Assembly: GCA_023101885.1 (NCBI GenBank)
Contig: JALPQD010000004.1
Location: 9,143,421 to 9,207,420 of the forward strand
Source: Typhlomys cinereus
Lineage: Eukaryota > Chordata > Mammalia > Rodentia > Platacanthomyidae
Length of the DNA stretch: 64,000 nucleotides
Direction of reading: 5' to 3'
Each line of letters starts with the position of its first letter. The stretch's first letter is position 1. The notes beneath the pieces are model-generated. The model worked only from the letters and a program-made list of their open reading frames with translations, ran no database searches and was not told the DNA's origin. The translations under genes were made by a program, and so were the position numbers. Below are positions 22,430 to 34,679 of the stretch, in pieces.

Positions 22430-23000
22430 CATTATTTTGGAATTTCATACTTGAATACGGTGAATTTATGTCATTCTTTCACACCTCATCCAATCCTATT
22501 TCCTCTTCTTTTTCCACTACAAATCTTCATCTGCCCAATCAGTTTCTCTCTCAATTTCTTGTCCTTTTCATCTGTGGCCCACTGAGTTTAATCTGAGCTG
22601 CCCACATTAACCTATATGTGATATTTGCTGGAACATGGTTGATACATCAGTGTGTATATCATTGAGGAAATTATTCCATTACCCTTCCCATTTTATTGAT
22701 TTTTTATAGTCTTTGGGGTAGATATGGTATCTCTTAAGATTTTGCTCCTTCCGTGGTAAAATGTTTATAAGGTGTATCTTGTGCAGATCTTGTGAAAGTA
22801 GACACAAGCTCTGAAAGTTCACAGGTACAGCATCCCTATTCTGTCCAGAGGATGCTGTCTGGCAGCCCCCTCCCCAGATCAGGCTCTTATCACCAGTTCT
22901 TTTACTATGTTCCCTGAATCTTGGGGTGGGGAGTGATTTTGACGTCCTGTTTAGGGCTGTGCATCCTGTAATCCTCATTGTCCTCACTTCGGTCAATCTG
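22430..23000 (-). mobile_element. old L1 3'-UTR fragment
   Basis: A pyrimidine-rich start ('cctcatccaatcctatttcc') is followed by 'ccccagatcaggctcttatc' and 'ccctgaatcttggggtgggg'. This is the same landmark order as in the L1 3' UTRs near 44230, 50350 and 62790. Diverged, antisense to the window. Confidence 0.55.
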
Positions 23001-23970
23001 TATTAAACACCTTCCATTGCAAAAGGAAGCTTCCAGGATAAGTACTTTAAGATCCTCTAATCTATAGATAAAATATGTAAATGTGTAAGTGGCAGTTTGG
23101 TGTTATGTCATTATAGTTAAACCTTATTAGTTTGTTCCCACCAAGGCCTATGGTCTTCCCTTCCATAAATTTTTGGCCTCATTTATAGTGCCTGCTGAAA
23201 AGTGGGCTTTAAATCTAATAAGAAAGCAGCTGATTACCCAGTAATATTTGTGCCACTGTTGTAGTGATTGTAATTTCTTGCCAGGGTGGTTGTTACTGTA
23301 GTTTGTAGTTGGAGGATACTTTTAATTGCTTTTCTTTCTCCCAGCAGCTTGTATAGTAATTCCAGGTACTATGAAAGCTGGTTAGCAATGAGGAAGCTTC
23401 CAGATCAGTTCCAAGTTGCTTTTCCCATGTGTTGTGATTGATATGTATGTGTTATCTTCAGTAAAATGGTCTCACTAGGTAGTTCTAGAGGATAGCTAAT
23501 AGCAATGGCAAAGTATTTATTGTTTAGGGAGTTTAGAGACCTCTCTGAAAGCTCATTGATTGGTATCACAAACCGGGTACTGGGAATATGTTTAATTGTG
23601 TCTGGCTTCTGGTAGGAGCATCTCAGGGTAGTTTCTGTTGTCCCCTATGTTCTTCTTTCTGTGTCCTCTGTATAGGATATATACGTTCTCATTCTTCATT
23701 TGATTTTGCTTCTTGTTAAGCTGATAAAGTAGGTTTCTGTCTGTCTTACTTCCTAAGTATTATTTGTTGCTCACTTGCTCCTTCTTGGTTAGTTTCCCTG
23801 CCTTCTATTATATTGGTTGTGTTAACTTAAACTTTTGTTGTTAATTGGGTTACTCCCTAAGTATATAGTTACTAAATTTAGTCAAAAATTGTGTGTGTGT
23901 TTGTGTATGTGTGCACACACCCGTGTGTATGTGAATGTATGCATATGGATACATAAGTGGGTATAGAGGT
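23001..23970. other. possible L1-related or unassigned DNA
   Basis: T-rich on the plus strand, with blocks such as 'gtttctgttgtcccctatgt' that could be further old L1 3' UTR. A GT/AC-rich tract lies at 23889-23945. No gene recognised. Confidence 0.35.
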
Positions 23971-24612
23971 GTTATGACTGCATTTTGGCGTCACCTTGAC
24001 AGTTGCAGACTATTTGGGGCACAACTGTGGAAGGTTAATGGCTGGAATGGTCCCTGAACAAGTCTGCAGGTACTTGATTGATTGCTGTACAGAACGCAGG
24101 CCATAGTGTGTGGTACTTTCCAGTGGTGGACCGGTTAATAGGAGGTGCAAGGAGGAGGGACTTGCTTTCCCCTTATCAGGTGTTATCTTGCTGTGCAGTC
24201 TACTCTGCAAGTGTCGTTGGCTTTTAGAGCATCATGACCTTCTTTGTTGCTGCTGCAGCTGCCTCCATCCTTGGCTGACTTGGAACTTCACCTTTTTCAC
24301 GTTGTTGCTGTTCCCGCTGTCTTTGGAGCCTGGTCTCTATGTCTTGCTGCTGTTCGCTATTCATTGCTGACTTTGGAGCCCGGCTGTTCTTCACCGATTT
24401 TGGAACCCAGCATCTTCAACCCTCCAGAGAAGTAAAGGCTTGAGACCTTCTCGGGATCTTTTGGTTTTGTGGAACATTCTGGTCATGAATGAGGCAGCTG
24501 CGGGGTGCTACTTTGAAGGAAACTATTTTTATTGTGAGTTATCTTAATAAACTTATTTATATATCTTACGTTCTATAGATTCTGTTTCTTCAGAGAACTC
24601 TGACTAATACAA
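23971..24612 (+). mobile_element. MT-type MaLR LTR
   Basis: It starts with TG ('tgttatgactgcattttggc') and passes through 'ggccatagtgtgtggtactt', which parallels the LTR near 41260. It carries AATAAA-like signals near 24546 and ends 'cagagaactctgactaatac', a typical rodent MT-family LTR end. Some internal expansion ('tggagcc' repeats at 24320-24410). Non-coding. Confidence 0.65.
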
Positions 24613-24684
24613 GAGGACAGAGGAAGAACTAAGGTGCCATTATTCCCCCCCCCCCGCTTTTTAAAATAAAATGGCTTATTGATT

Positions 24685-24977
24685 TATTTTTATTTTTAAA
24701 TTTTTATATTATTATTTATTCAATTGTGCATGTGTACATGTGTGTATGTGTGTGTGTGTAGAACCACGGGCGAATTCGAGAACCACCATGGACACTTCCT
24801 CCTTGTTTACTCTGCCCCCGGATTCACAGGCTCCGCCCTACTAGTACCAGAAACCAGGCCGCCCCCGCTTCTGCCAGGCGTCTATAAGTGGGATCTAGGT
24901 TCCAAACTCAGGACCTTCCACCTGAAAGGCAGACGCTTAACCCCTGAGCCACCTCTCCAGTCCCTATTTTTATTTTT
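24685..24977 (-). mobile_element. B2-headed SINE, unfamiliar body, copy 1
   Basis: Minus-strand tRNA-derived SINE. Read on the minus strand it starts 'ggactggagaggtggctcag' (A-box like). A B-box-like 'ggtcctgagtttggaa' follows, then a GC-rich body ('ggcggcctggtttctggt'), then 'ccatggtggttctcgaattc', and a CA/GT and A/T-rich tail. The 13-bp direct repeat tatttttattttt at 24685-24697 and 24965-24977 is its likely target duplication. Related copies are at 31203 and 53317. Confidence 0.8.
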
Positions 24978-25110
24978 GAGACAGAGTTTCTAGCTGTCTT
25001 GGTGTTTGCTAATTGGTGAGTCTGGCTAACCAGCAAGCCTCAGTGATTTGCCTCTTCCTGACTCTGCAGTGCCAGGGTAATGACCAAATACCATCACAGC
25101 TACATAGTAA
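24978..25110 (-). repeat. B4-like SINE fragment
   Basis: Plus strand reads 'gagacagagtttctagctgt', 'aattggtgagtctggctaac', 'cagcaagcctcagtgatttg'. This is the reverse complement of the B1-like body of B4 elements. Confidence 0.55.
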
Positions 25111-25329
25111 GTGTAGGATCTGAGGATGAAACTCAGGTCTCTGGGTTCAGTTTGGCTTTGCTTCTTAAATTATATCTTGAGTGCTTAGGTCTAAAGTTTC
25201 ATTTAGCCCTATTGTTTATCTTCCTTGCTTTAATGATTTTCCTCTATTACACTCACACCCTCATTATTTCCTAGGAAAATTCCTCTGCTTCTTCAGTTAT
25301 CTTCCTTCTAAATAAGAGTTGTCATTTGT

Positions 25330-26365
25330 AGCTGATGGCTATTCCCTGGTTATCCATGCTACCTTGTTTACTTGTGTCCTCAACACAAGTACAGTACAGG
25401 GTTGGAATGCAGTTTTTCTCCACATTGATGCCAAGATTTAGTTTCCTTTGCATCCTTGATACTGAATGGCCATTCTGACAATGTGAGGCATCTTAAAGTT
25501 GCTTAAAGGTTAAATACTTTTAGTCTGCATTTCCTTGATGGCTAAGGATGTTGAACAGTTAGAATACTCCCTATTTAGTTATTTAGCTGTTTTTCTTAAA
25601 TTGGGCTGTTTGATTTCTTAATGTTTAGTTATTTGAGTTTTTGGCATATTCTAGACAGTAATTGTCTGTCAGTTGCATAGCTGGCAAGGATTTTTTGCCA
25701 TTCTGTTGACAGCCTTTTCCCTTGATTGACAGTTGTCTTTGCTGTACACTTTTATATCTTTATGAGATCAAATTTATTGACAGTCTTAATTGCCTACTTT
25801 ACTGGTAACTTCTCATGTGACTATGTAGAATTACACCTGGGTCCTCTATTCTCTTCCATTTATAGATACTTCTCACTGTGAGTGTGTGTGTGTGTGCACG
25901 CACATGTGCATGTGTAGGATTGCTTTGGTTATTTTGGTATTTTGTACTTCCATACAACATCTAAGTTTTTTTTCCTGTAATTTTGCTTAATGGTCCTAAA
26001 AATTTGATTGGAATTTCACTGAATCTGTATATTACTTTTAGAATGACCATTCACAATTTTAATTCTTTCAGTCCATGAACACAGGAAGTATTTACATCTC
26101 CTAGTATCTTGCTTAACATGTTTTTTGCATTGTCTTAAAATTTTCATTTAGAAGTCCTGGGTTTCCTTGATAGGTTTATTCTTAGGTGTTTTAGTTTTTG
26201 CAGTCATAGCAAGTGATATTGATTACTGATTTCTTTTTCAGTGTTTGTCATTAATATATAAAAAGGCTACTGATATTTGTGTGTTAATTTTGTATCCCGA
26301 TACTTCAGTGATAGTATTTATTAGTCCTAAGAGTTTTTAATTTTCTTATTTATTTATTTAATTTT
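25330..26365 (-). mobile_element. old L1 ORF2 3' portion, antisense
   Basis: Plus-strand wording such as 'ccaagatttagtttcctttg', 'gcatttccttgatggctaag' and 'ttattcttaggtgttttagt' is the reverse complement of the C-terminal half of old L1 ORF2. Many stops. It appears continuous with the reverse-transcriptase fragment at 27965-28480, split by a younger L1 3'-UTR block. Confidence 0.65.
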
Positions 26366-27600
26366 TAGTTTTACAAGCATAAGTGTTAATCCCTGTTTCC
26401 TTCCAACCCCCCTCTCTATCATACCCATCTCTTCTCCTCATCAATTCATTCCTCTCTCTCTCCCACCATCCTACCTGGCTGCTTCTATGGAATCTAGAGT
26501 TGTGTCCTTGTCTACTTAGCTTGTCTGGCTTGTCTACTCTTTTGGGGGTTCAAACCTCTGTGGCATACCAAGTTACCCCTCCTCAGGATACTTCACTGAT
26601 AGTGGCATTTCCCTTCACTCATTCATCTCTAGTCCCTAAGATTTCCCCTGTGTATTTTTATTGCTCTTCAGTTCCTTTTAGCCTATGGAGGCATGTTGGT
26701 ATTTCAGTCAATATGCAAGTCTGGTAAGGACAAGTCTCACTGCTGTAAGTTCCTGGATGCAATGTCCTTGCCTTGAATAGAATGTCTTGTCCAACAGTGG
26801 ACCTTCACATGTTTAGGTTCTTACAATCTTATCACCCCCTTTCTACGAGGTTCCCCAAGCCTTAGGATGGGGAGAGATTAAGATGGCCTGATTTTGGAAG
26901 AACATTGCCTGGTCATTAATAATCTACATTATGGCTGGCCATTGTTGTCCACTTCACTGCTCTTTTACTGGCCTAGGCTCCATCTTGTTGGAGTGTTGAG
27001 ATTCTCTTATTGCCTTATTTTTCAATCTTAATTTAATTATTACAAATAAACTGGGTTAATGTCTTTGCTCTGACCCCCTCTTCCCTACCCACTTCCTTCT
27101 TATCCCACTCTCCCCATCCACACACCTTTTTCCCCACCATTCTCTCCCTTCATCCATCCTGCTCTGTCTCACTCCTACTCTCATCCTTGGGCTTGTGTGT
27201 ATCACAGGACTTCCGTTGGGAGTTGGGGTACCTGTGTTGGTAAGGGAGTCAGATATCTGTTGAACTTTATGTGGCTTTTCAGTTAGTAAATCCACAAGTG
27301 GGGAAGTTCCTCTTCCCTTGTCCAGAACCTGCGATTGAGATACTCTTTGAGAGCAGTTGTTTCTTTTAAAGTCCTGGTTAGTCCTTGAGAGAATGTTGAT
27401 AAGTCAACCATTGTATAGATCTGGTAGTAGATGGTCTCATCACAGTGACCGTCTGGATATAGCAGCCCTATTTTGGTGGGAGCGTGTTGATCAGAAGTAT
27501 CTCATTCCACCTTTAGGTTCTTACAATCTTCCTGCATCCTCTTCCTTGAGGTTCCCCGAGCCTGGGTGTGGGATAAGATTTTGATGGGCTGATTAGATGC
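26366..27600 (-). mobile_element. L1 3'-UTR blocks (probably two)
   Basis: Two successive pyrimidine-rich starts (about 26390 and 27060) are each followed by 'ttaggttcttacaatctt' and 'gaggttccccaagccttagg' or similar (26815-26875 and 27510-27560). Each is a decayed 3'-UTR end of a rodent L1 inserted antisense. No ORF2 sequence is attached, so both are 5'-truncated. Confidence 0.65.
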
Positions 27601-27964
27601 TGTAAACTACTTCAATTCTGATGAGAAGAATCTATAGGAACAACAGGGGTATGTAAGACCTATAGGAAAGCAATTGCTCTCTGAATAGAGACTCATCCCC
27701 TCAATGTCAGGGAAATCATGCCTGATACTGTAAATCTATCCAAATAACAGTAGAAGGGAAGTAAATGGACAGGAAGAGAGAGGATAGTACTAACTATAAA
27801 AGATAGATAAATATAACACCATCTAAACATTCTTTTATTACACCTTTAGATAAGAAAAACTCTCAGAGTTCACCCAAGTTGCATCCTAATACAATAAAAG
27901 ATGAGTGAGACAGAAAGTCACATCAAGCCAGAGTACAGAATATTAACAAACCTACTCCTAAGAG

Positions 27965-28490
27965 TTTTTTTTAATAGAATCTTTAGTTTCTTTTATGAAT
28001 GGAATCATGTCATCTGAAATAGGGATGCTGTGACTTTTATTCTTGTTCAGATCCTTTTTATTTCCTTCTTCTTTTGCTATAGCTGAGACTTCAATTACTA
28101 CATTGAATACAATTGGACATTCTTGCTTCTGGTATTACTGAAAATGCTTTGAGTTTTCCTCTTTTTTCCCATAATGTTGGTTATAGGTTTGTCATATTTA
28201 GCCTTTTTATGTTGAGATATGTTCAGTCCATTCAAAGCTTCAGTTATGTTTTTATCATGAAGAATCGTTAGATTTTTGTTAAAGACCTTTTTCCTGCCTA
28301 AATTGGGATAATTGCATGCTGGCATTTGTTGTGGGGATTGTATGTTACTGCAAAAAGCCACAATGAGTGAACATGCTTCTTCTCCTGTCCTTTCTAGTTC
28401 CCTCATCTCCTGGAGGCTTTTCTCTCCTTTTTGTTTTGGGATGCACATTAAGAAAAATGTGACATGCACTTCTGCCATTTCCTTTACTTG
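27965..28490 (-). mobile_element. old L1 reverse-transcriptase fragment
   Basis: On the minus strand the frame at 28098-28478 contains K-Y-D-K-P-I-T-N-I-M-G-K-K. This matches the 'YDKPTANI' block just ahead of RT motif B in L1 ORF2. The DNA beyond it encodes a decayed FNVVIEV-like motif-B region. Frameshifts and stops throughout. The 126-residue frame is a relic, not a gene. Confidence 0.65.
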
Positions 28491-29296
28491 AGTCTAACAA
28501 AGGAAATTTGACTAGTTTATTCCCATCCATTATTCTATCATTCCAGTTTGGAAGGGAAAACTTTAAAAATTTTTAATTCTGTCATCTTAATTTAGAATTG
28601 TGCACCCATTCTTTAAGTAAATTTTAATCAAAGCTATACAAACAAATGGTCACAAATCAAATCATGCAATAATATTATGCTAGGAAAATGAAGCTCAGCT
28701 TAAGGGCAGCTTAATTCAATCTGATTTCCCTAAGACGTTTAATTTTTGTCTTGGTAAGTGGAAGAAAATTTAAATACTGTGAAATGTGCATATCAGAAGA
28801 GTGCAGTTTGATGAATTATGGCAGTGACACGTTATTTTGGCCTTCCTGTTAAAATCTAGAATATTTTCATCATCAGAGAAAGATTCCTTATATAACTCAG
28901 ATAATCCTATCCCAATCCACTCCTATCCTAGAGGCAAGTATTGTGTAGTCTTATTGCACCATAGATCAATTTGTCTACTGCAGAACATTAGAAACTAAAT
29001 TATACAGGATATTCTTTTCTGGTTTCTTTCACTTGTAATGAAGTTGTTTTAGCTCATTCATATTACAGCATGTATCAGATTTTCCCCTTTTTATTGCATA
29101 TGTTTTAAATATGCATTTAATAACTAAGTGGTACAATAAGGCATTTCAATCATTGTCCATGTATATTATATTTTATTTATTTATTCATTTGATGATGAAC
29201 ACATAAGTGTTTTTCGTTTAATTTTTAAAGTACTGGGATCTCACTGGAACTGTATGGAATTTTTATAATGTTTAGAAAAGCTGACATTTATTAGTG
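28491..29296. other. unassigned AT-rich DNA, possible old L1 relic
   Basis: Phrases near 29000-29110 ('ggtttctttcacttgtaatg', 'ccctttttattgcatat') suggest an old antisense L1, but divergence is too high for a firm call. Confidence 0.35.
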
Positions 29297-29728
29297 TTGA
29301 GTTGTGGCACTACAGATTCAGGGAGGCCCTAGCCCGGCTCCCGAATTCAGGACAAGCCTGGATGTACAGACATGCCCTGACATGTCCCAATAGAGGACCA
29401 TGCAGGCAGGGGGATGAACAACCAATGGGAAGTGGCTGTCTAACCTGCACCTGCAATGGACACCTAGTAAACAGTTAAATGACTGGTGGCTGTCTCCCCC
29501 CCCCACCCCCGGAGGGATGGCAACAACTGATTGGACCCTGACTCTATATACGCCCAAACACCCTTAATGACTCTGAATCTGTGGCATCTCGTCCACTGCT
29601 GCTTCTCACCTGATTCTCCGGGTCTGGTGGTGACCCCATCGCCGGCTTGCCCATTCGCCTGAAGCCTTGAGGCTCCTACCATTTTCCCTCATTCCCCTCC
29701 CCCCCCAGGGGATACGGCAACATTGAGT
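29297..29728 (+). mobile_element. solo LTR of a class II (ERVK-like) element with 6-bp target duplication
   Basis: The LTR occupies 29303-29722 (420 bp). It begins TGTGGCAC and ends GGCAACA, with TG...CA termini. A perfect 6-bp direct repeat TTGAGT lies at 29297-29302 and 29723-29728. Six-base duplications are typical of betaretrovirus-like (ERVK/IAP) insertions. A CCAAT motif (about 29421) and a TATA-like 'tctatatacgcc' (about 29543) in order support plus orientation. I see no AATAAA. No internal viral genes remain, so this is a recombined solo LTR. Its GC content is well above the surroundings. Confidence 0.8.
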
Positions 29729-31192
29729 GTTTGAATCAACAAATCATGGACATAGAATACTGATTAAGTCTTTATTAATTTAATAATAAAATCAGCAATG
29801 TTATTGTCTCAAATATCATAGGTGATTATCACTTGGGTGCTATGGGAAATAGTATCATTAATTTTACTTTCCAGTTATTTGTTGCTTAATGTGGCAGTCA
29901 GTTTTGTGTATTCAACTCGAACATTCTTTTATAATTAAATTGATCACTGATCTACTTGTAGTAATGGAGGCTTTTTGTGGACTTAACATCTGTAATTAGT
30001 TAACTTTCAATAAAGGAGATTATCTTTACTAATCGTGGTGGACCTACACAGTTGAAAGGACTCAAGAGTAGAACTGAAGTTATTCTGCCTATATTTTGCC
30101 TATCTGAGGCAGTTCTGCTGTCTGTGTATTCCAGTTTGCCTTTCTGATGGCCTACGCAACCTAGACTATCATAGATGCTGATTGCTTGGAGTAAAACCAC
30201 TCACATCTACCCTACTGCTTTTACTTCTTGGTGAAACTCTAGAATACGTAGATACAGAAGATAAATTTTTTTACACTGATCTTCTAAACTTTCTCAATGT
30301 ACTTAATAGTTCTACAATTTTTGTAGATTTTTTAAATTTTGTTTTACTTGTACAATGATATTGCTAGTGATAAATGATAAATTCTTTCCTTCATTTCTTA
30401 TCTGATGACTTCTGTGTATTTTCTGATTTCCACTTTGATCTTTATGTTTGGTAATAATTTTTACTTTTCAATATTGATTTTTACTTTATTTTCTTTTTCT
30501 ATTCCTCATCTTTATTATTTATATGAAATATTCAAGTTTTAAATGTAGAAATTTTTAGCATATAGTTAATTCCTGATCTTTTTAAAACACTTTTAATTTG
30601 AATAAATCCATGTTCATTTGTTCATTTCTTGAATTTTCTATAATTTGATATAAGAAGCTACAGTATACATCTTTTCTTTAATGTTTTCTTTTCCTCAGAT
30701 TGACTACTTTTATTGTTCTATTTTGTTTTTCTGTAGATTACTAGGATAACTGCAGTTTTTTGTATTAATTTTCGGTGATTGCTATAGATACTTAAATTTG
30801 TCTTAAAATAATTTTAGTTATATAAAACATAAAAACCTTACATCAATGTTTTAACAAGATAGTCCATGCTAGTAAGTTACAAATAGCACAATATTATATT
30901 TCATAGTTCTGAAAGCTGAGAACTGAAATCAAGGGTCCATAATATTTGGTTCTTGCTGAAGACAAGCTCTTCGCTTTATAGGCAGCACCTCTGGCTCCAT
31001 TCTCCCATGTCACCAAAGGCAAGGGCCTCATCTTCTCACTGCAAGAAGAGTTAGAGTTGTGTGACACTTTCCCTGGGGAGAAGTCACAAATATCTGTGTA
31101 CCCCTGATAAGGACTGACAACATAAGACAGTAATGATTGCAAAAAGTCAAGCTTGTTAAGACACTGAGTGTACAAAAACAAGGATGACTCAC
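29729..31192. other. AT-rich intergenic DNA, nothing recognised
   Basis: Very T-rich between 30280 and 30860. No coding frame or named repeat identified. Confidence 0.5.
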
Positions 31193-31471
31193 AGGCAGCT
31201 TTTTTTAAAAATTTATTTATTCAATTGTGCATATGTGTGTGTGTGTGTGTGTGTGTGTGAGTGTGTAGAACCACCATGGACCGCCTCCACCTTCTCCTTG
31301 TTTAGTCTGCCCAGGATTCACAGGCTCCGCCCTACCAGGACCAGAAACGCGGGCCGCCCCTGCTTCTGCCCAGCATCTATATGTGGGGTCTAGGATCCGA
31401 ACTGAGGACCTTATGCCTGCAAGGCAGAGGCTTAACCCCTGAGCCACCTCTCTAGTCCCAAAGGCAGCTTT
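31193..31471 (-). mobile_element. B2-headed SINE, unfamiliar body, copy 2
   Basis: Same structure as copies at 24685 and 53302. The minus strand begins at 31461 'gggactagagaggtggctca', has a GC-rich body and 'ccatggtggttctacac', and ends in a CA/GT tract and A-rich tail at 31203-31265. The direct repeat aggcagcttt at 31193-31202 and 31462-31471 is its target duplication. Confidence 0.85.
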
Positions 31472-32358
31472 ATCATCCAAAGCCCACCTCAGTCTTGGGA
31501 GAGACATCGGGCAGCTGAAACCCTGGAGTTCTCTGCACTTGAATCAGCTCTGCTCCTAAAGTCTCTCCCCATAGTAGTCGTTTACTGCTCTTCATTATCT
31601 TGGAGAACAGACCTCCCTCTCCCAACCAATCTTATTAGTTTCAGGAACTTCCTGAGGCTCATGAGCTTTTTGCTTTCCCAGTCTCATGATTCATCTTTCA
31701 GGACAGAATGTTTCAAATTGCTGCACAATGTCATCCTTAGGTTAGACTAAAGGCAAAGTTCAAGTTACATTTGGAGGAAAAGCTCCAGAGAACTGTTAGA
31801 AGGGCCAATTGACTCTCCAAAGCCTCTGATTAAAGAGCATTAATTCCACTCATGAGAGTGAACCCTCAGGATTTATTACTTCCCAAAGGGCCCCACCACA
31901 ATGGTGATGAAGTTCTAACATGAGTTTTGGAGGGACACCAATGTTCAATGTGTTGCAAAGGTTATTTTTCCATGGGACTAAGTATCCTGTGTACATTTTT
32001 AAGTACATCAAGAATGTAAGACCCTGTGAGTTTTCCTGGGTTGTGTTGTGCATTCTGTTTTCAGCCAGCAAACAAGCAAGGACTGACATTTTCCCTTGAT
32101 TCCTAGGACCACCTTTTGAATGCTATAAAAATATAGGACTTTCCCAGCACTGTGATACTACTATGACACCAGTCCATGATCTGAACAGCATTTGTCTGGG
32201 CTACTTGGTTTTGTCCCTGTGGGGACTGAGAGTAAAAAAGTACTGATGCGATTCTCAAGGAAACATGCTCTTTGCTTCTGCTATTGAATAAAAGTTCTTT
32301 CTAATTTTTTTTCTTTTCATTTCTTTTTTCTCTGTTAGTCTTTTCTCTCTTTTCTTTC

Positions 32359-32359
<1 letters not shown>
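31472..32359. other. unassigned intergenic DNA
   Basis: No gene or confident repeat. The part around 31800-32100 has moderate complexity, but all frames are short. Confidence 0.45.
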
Positions 32360-32398
<39 letters not shown>

Positions 32399-32590
32399 GC
32401 CACATGTGCAATGGAGGTCAGAAGACAACTTCAAGCGTCATTCTTGGGTTGTTTTCTGGAGGGAAGGTCTCTTAGTTGTCCCATGTGTGTTTAACAGGCT
32501 CCCTGACCCACAGATCTGGACCCATAGTGTTCCCTAGTAGGAACACTGTGATTACAGAGATGCAGCACCATGCACAGTTTTATGCAAATT
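32360..32590 (-). repeat. (GT)n tract and antisense B4 SINE
   Basis: GT repeat at 32361-32392, then 'ggaggtcagaagacaacttc' and 'aagcgtcattcttgggttgt'. This is the reverse complement of the 3' portion of rodent B4, with the GT tract as its tail. Confidence 0.65.
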
Positions 32591-32597
32591 TTGTTAT

Positions 32598-32735
32598 TTT
32601 CTCCCTCCCTCCCTTCCTTCCTTCTCTACTTCCCTCCCTCTCTTCTCACCCTCCCTCCCTCCCTCCCTCTCTCCCTTCCTTCCTCCTCTCTTTCTCTCTC
32701 TCTGTCTCTCTTTCTCTCTTTATTTCTGTCTTTGT
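32598..32735 (+). repeat. CT-rich microsatellite (CCCT/CTTT)n
   Basis: Continuous pyrimidine tract built from ccct, cttc and tctc units. Open frames across it (Ser/Pro/Leu-rich) are artefacts of composition. Confidence 0.9.
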
Positions 32736-33020
32736 GTGTACCAGAAGGCACTTGAGTATATGTGTAATTGTGGGTATCCAAAGGTGACATCAGAATTCAT
32801 CCTGGATTGCTCTACTTCCTTGTTGCTTGTTCCGGAGTTTCTTCAGGATTTGACTTCTAGGGATAGGAGTGCATGCCACTACCATATCCATGAGTCATTT
32901 TTTAAAATAAGAGATGGGGATTGAAAGTCAGGTCCTTTTGTTTGCAAGACATATCCCCAGTCCTGGCATTTGAATTCAGATTCTCATGGTACTGACTTAT
33001 TGAACCATCCTATAGCCCTT
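32736..33020 (-). repeat. B2-like SINE fragments
   Basis: Plus strand has 'accagaaggcacttgagtat' and 'catcctggattgctctactt', ending near 'acatatccccagtcctgg' and again 'gaaccatcctatagcccttt'. These are decayed antisense copies of the B2-like head and body family. Confidence 0.5.
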
Positions 33021-33032
33021 TTGGTCTTTTTC

Positions 33033-33390
33033 TGTTCTTTCTTTTTATATATATATTTAAACTTTATTTATTTCTTTACTTTTTTAATACATTTTTTATT
33101 ATTTCTGCTCATACAAACTTAATAGGTAGACCAGTGCCCTCCCTCCCTCCTCCTCCCCCCGAACCCCATTCCCCCTCCCCTCACCCCTCCCTCCCCATTC
33201 CCCAGTGCCTCCCCCCCAATTCCCAGAGAGTCCTTTATTGTGTATGCCTAACTTTCTTCTGGGTCCTCCTCTCCGATGACGTACAAGGACCCAGTGGCAT
33301 TTCCCTGAACCCTTTCTCGTGTTCCCCTTAAGCATAGGAACACTACTGTGGCTGTCAATCCCTTGCCTCCAAGGATTGTTCTTTCTTTTT
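33033..33390 (-). mobile_element. 5'-truncated L1 3' end with target duplication
   Basis: L1 3'-UTR (33047-33376): 'ctgctcatacaaacttaata', C-rich tract, then 'ctccgatgacgtacaaggac' and 'ttgcctccaagga', nearly matching the young L1 at 62380-62650. A 14-bp direct repeat tgttctttcttttt at 33033-33046 and 33377-33390 marks the insertion. Confidence 0.88.
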
Positions 33391-33480
33391 TTGAGACACA
33401 GTTTCACTCTGTAGCTCAGGCTAGCCTGTAACTCATAGCAATCTATCTTCCTTAGGCTCCCATGTGCTAGAATATAGACT
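33385..33480 (-). repeat. B1 SINE fragment (antisense)
   Basis: 'ttgagacacagtttcactct' and 'gtagctcaggctagcctgta' are the reverse complement of the B1 3' half. The L1 at 33047-33376 sits next to its T-rich tail. Confidence 0.75.
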
Positions 33481-34679
33481 GTAAACTATGTAGAGTTGTC
33501 TCTTATTTTACTCCTATATGCATTGCAAAGCCTTTGGTATGATTATTTTTATTTACTAGTAAATAATCTTTTAAAGTAAAGGGCACGTAAAAATTTTGTG
33601 TTCTCATACTTACTGTGTTTTCATTGTTTTAGGTATTCTAACTCTTCTTGTCCTGTGTGACTCAAATCTGGGCAGAGGTGTGTATCTGAGATCTTCCTGA
33701 GATGAGTAGGACATGCTAGACAAATATACTCCAGCTGCCTGTGTCTTTAAGTGTGAATTCTTTTCTCAATATTATTTATACCAAGGAATTCATGGCATCT
33801 TAACTATATTAGTTCAGCTAGTGGGTACCATTGGGAATCTATTATTTTGTTAATAATGGAAGCAAACAACTGAAACTGAATATATCCTCCAAATTGAAGA
33901 CTAAGTTCTTTTCCTCTGGTTCATGCAATTCTGACAAGATATGATTATCTGATAAAGTTGATTGATACTTTTTGACATTGATTTTCATTGTCGAGTTTTA
34001 GGTTTGATCATTGCTTTAGATATCTCTGTGACTTTAAGAGGTAAATGTTGGTTTTGTAAAGTTATAGAGATTCCTTAGGTTTTATTTTCCTTTGATGTGT
34101 GTCCTTCTTTCAACCTAAGAAGCAGCAACCTTAACCCAAAGTCTTCAAATTCTTTGTGGCCCTCTTACTGTTCATTTGAAGAGCCAGTGAGTCTCACCAA
34201 AGCCTTGTCATCAAAGGAGAAAAAAATAAAAGGAAATAATATAGTAATTGTTTTTTGCCTTCATCTCCACCTAGACCACAATTCCCAAACAGATTTCAAA
34301 AGTCTGTTAGCTGGAATAGGATGGAATTATATGATAAAATGATATGCTTACTTGCAAGCAAAAGAAACAGTACCTATCCCATGAAGAAAGGAAAGCTATA
34401 AGAAGGAAATTGTACAGTTAAAATATTGCAAATAATTACAGAACAAGGTCCAAGAAGTAAGCAGAGTTAAGCATGCAGAGTAGCTTCATTTGAAAAGAAA
34501 AGCAGGAATAACCCTCTGTCACTAGACAGTATTACTAACTTATTTCTGCTTTCTACTTTACCTATCGGACTTGTGATTCAGCAGTGTCCAATGGCAGACT
34601 TTAAATATCCTTAATCTTTGAAGCTGTAAAACGGAGTCCCATCAGTGTCTCATGTGAGGACAATCACTGAAAATGGGTT
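33481..34679. other. unassigned AT-rich DNA
   Basis: No gene or repeat recognised. Confidence 0.5.

Noticed and set aside
28098..28478. 126-residue minus-strand frame
   Set aside because: Contains a decayed L1 reverse-transcriptase block (Y-D-K-P-I-T-N-I), so it is an L1 relic.
32476..32787. Ser/Pro/Leu-rich frames of 103 and 61 residues
   Set aside because: Entirely produced by the CT-rich microsatellite.
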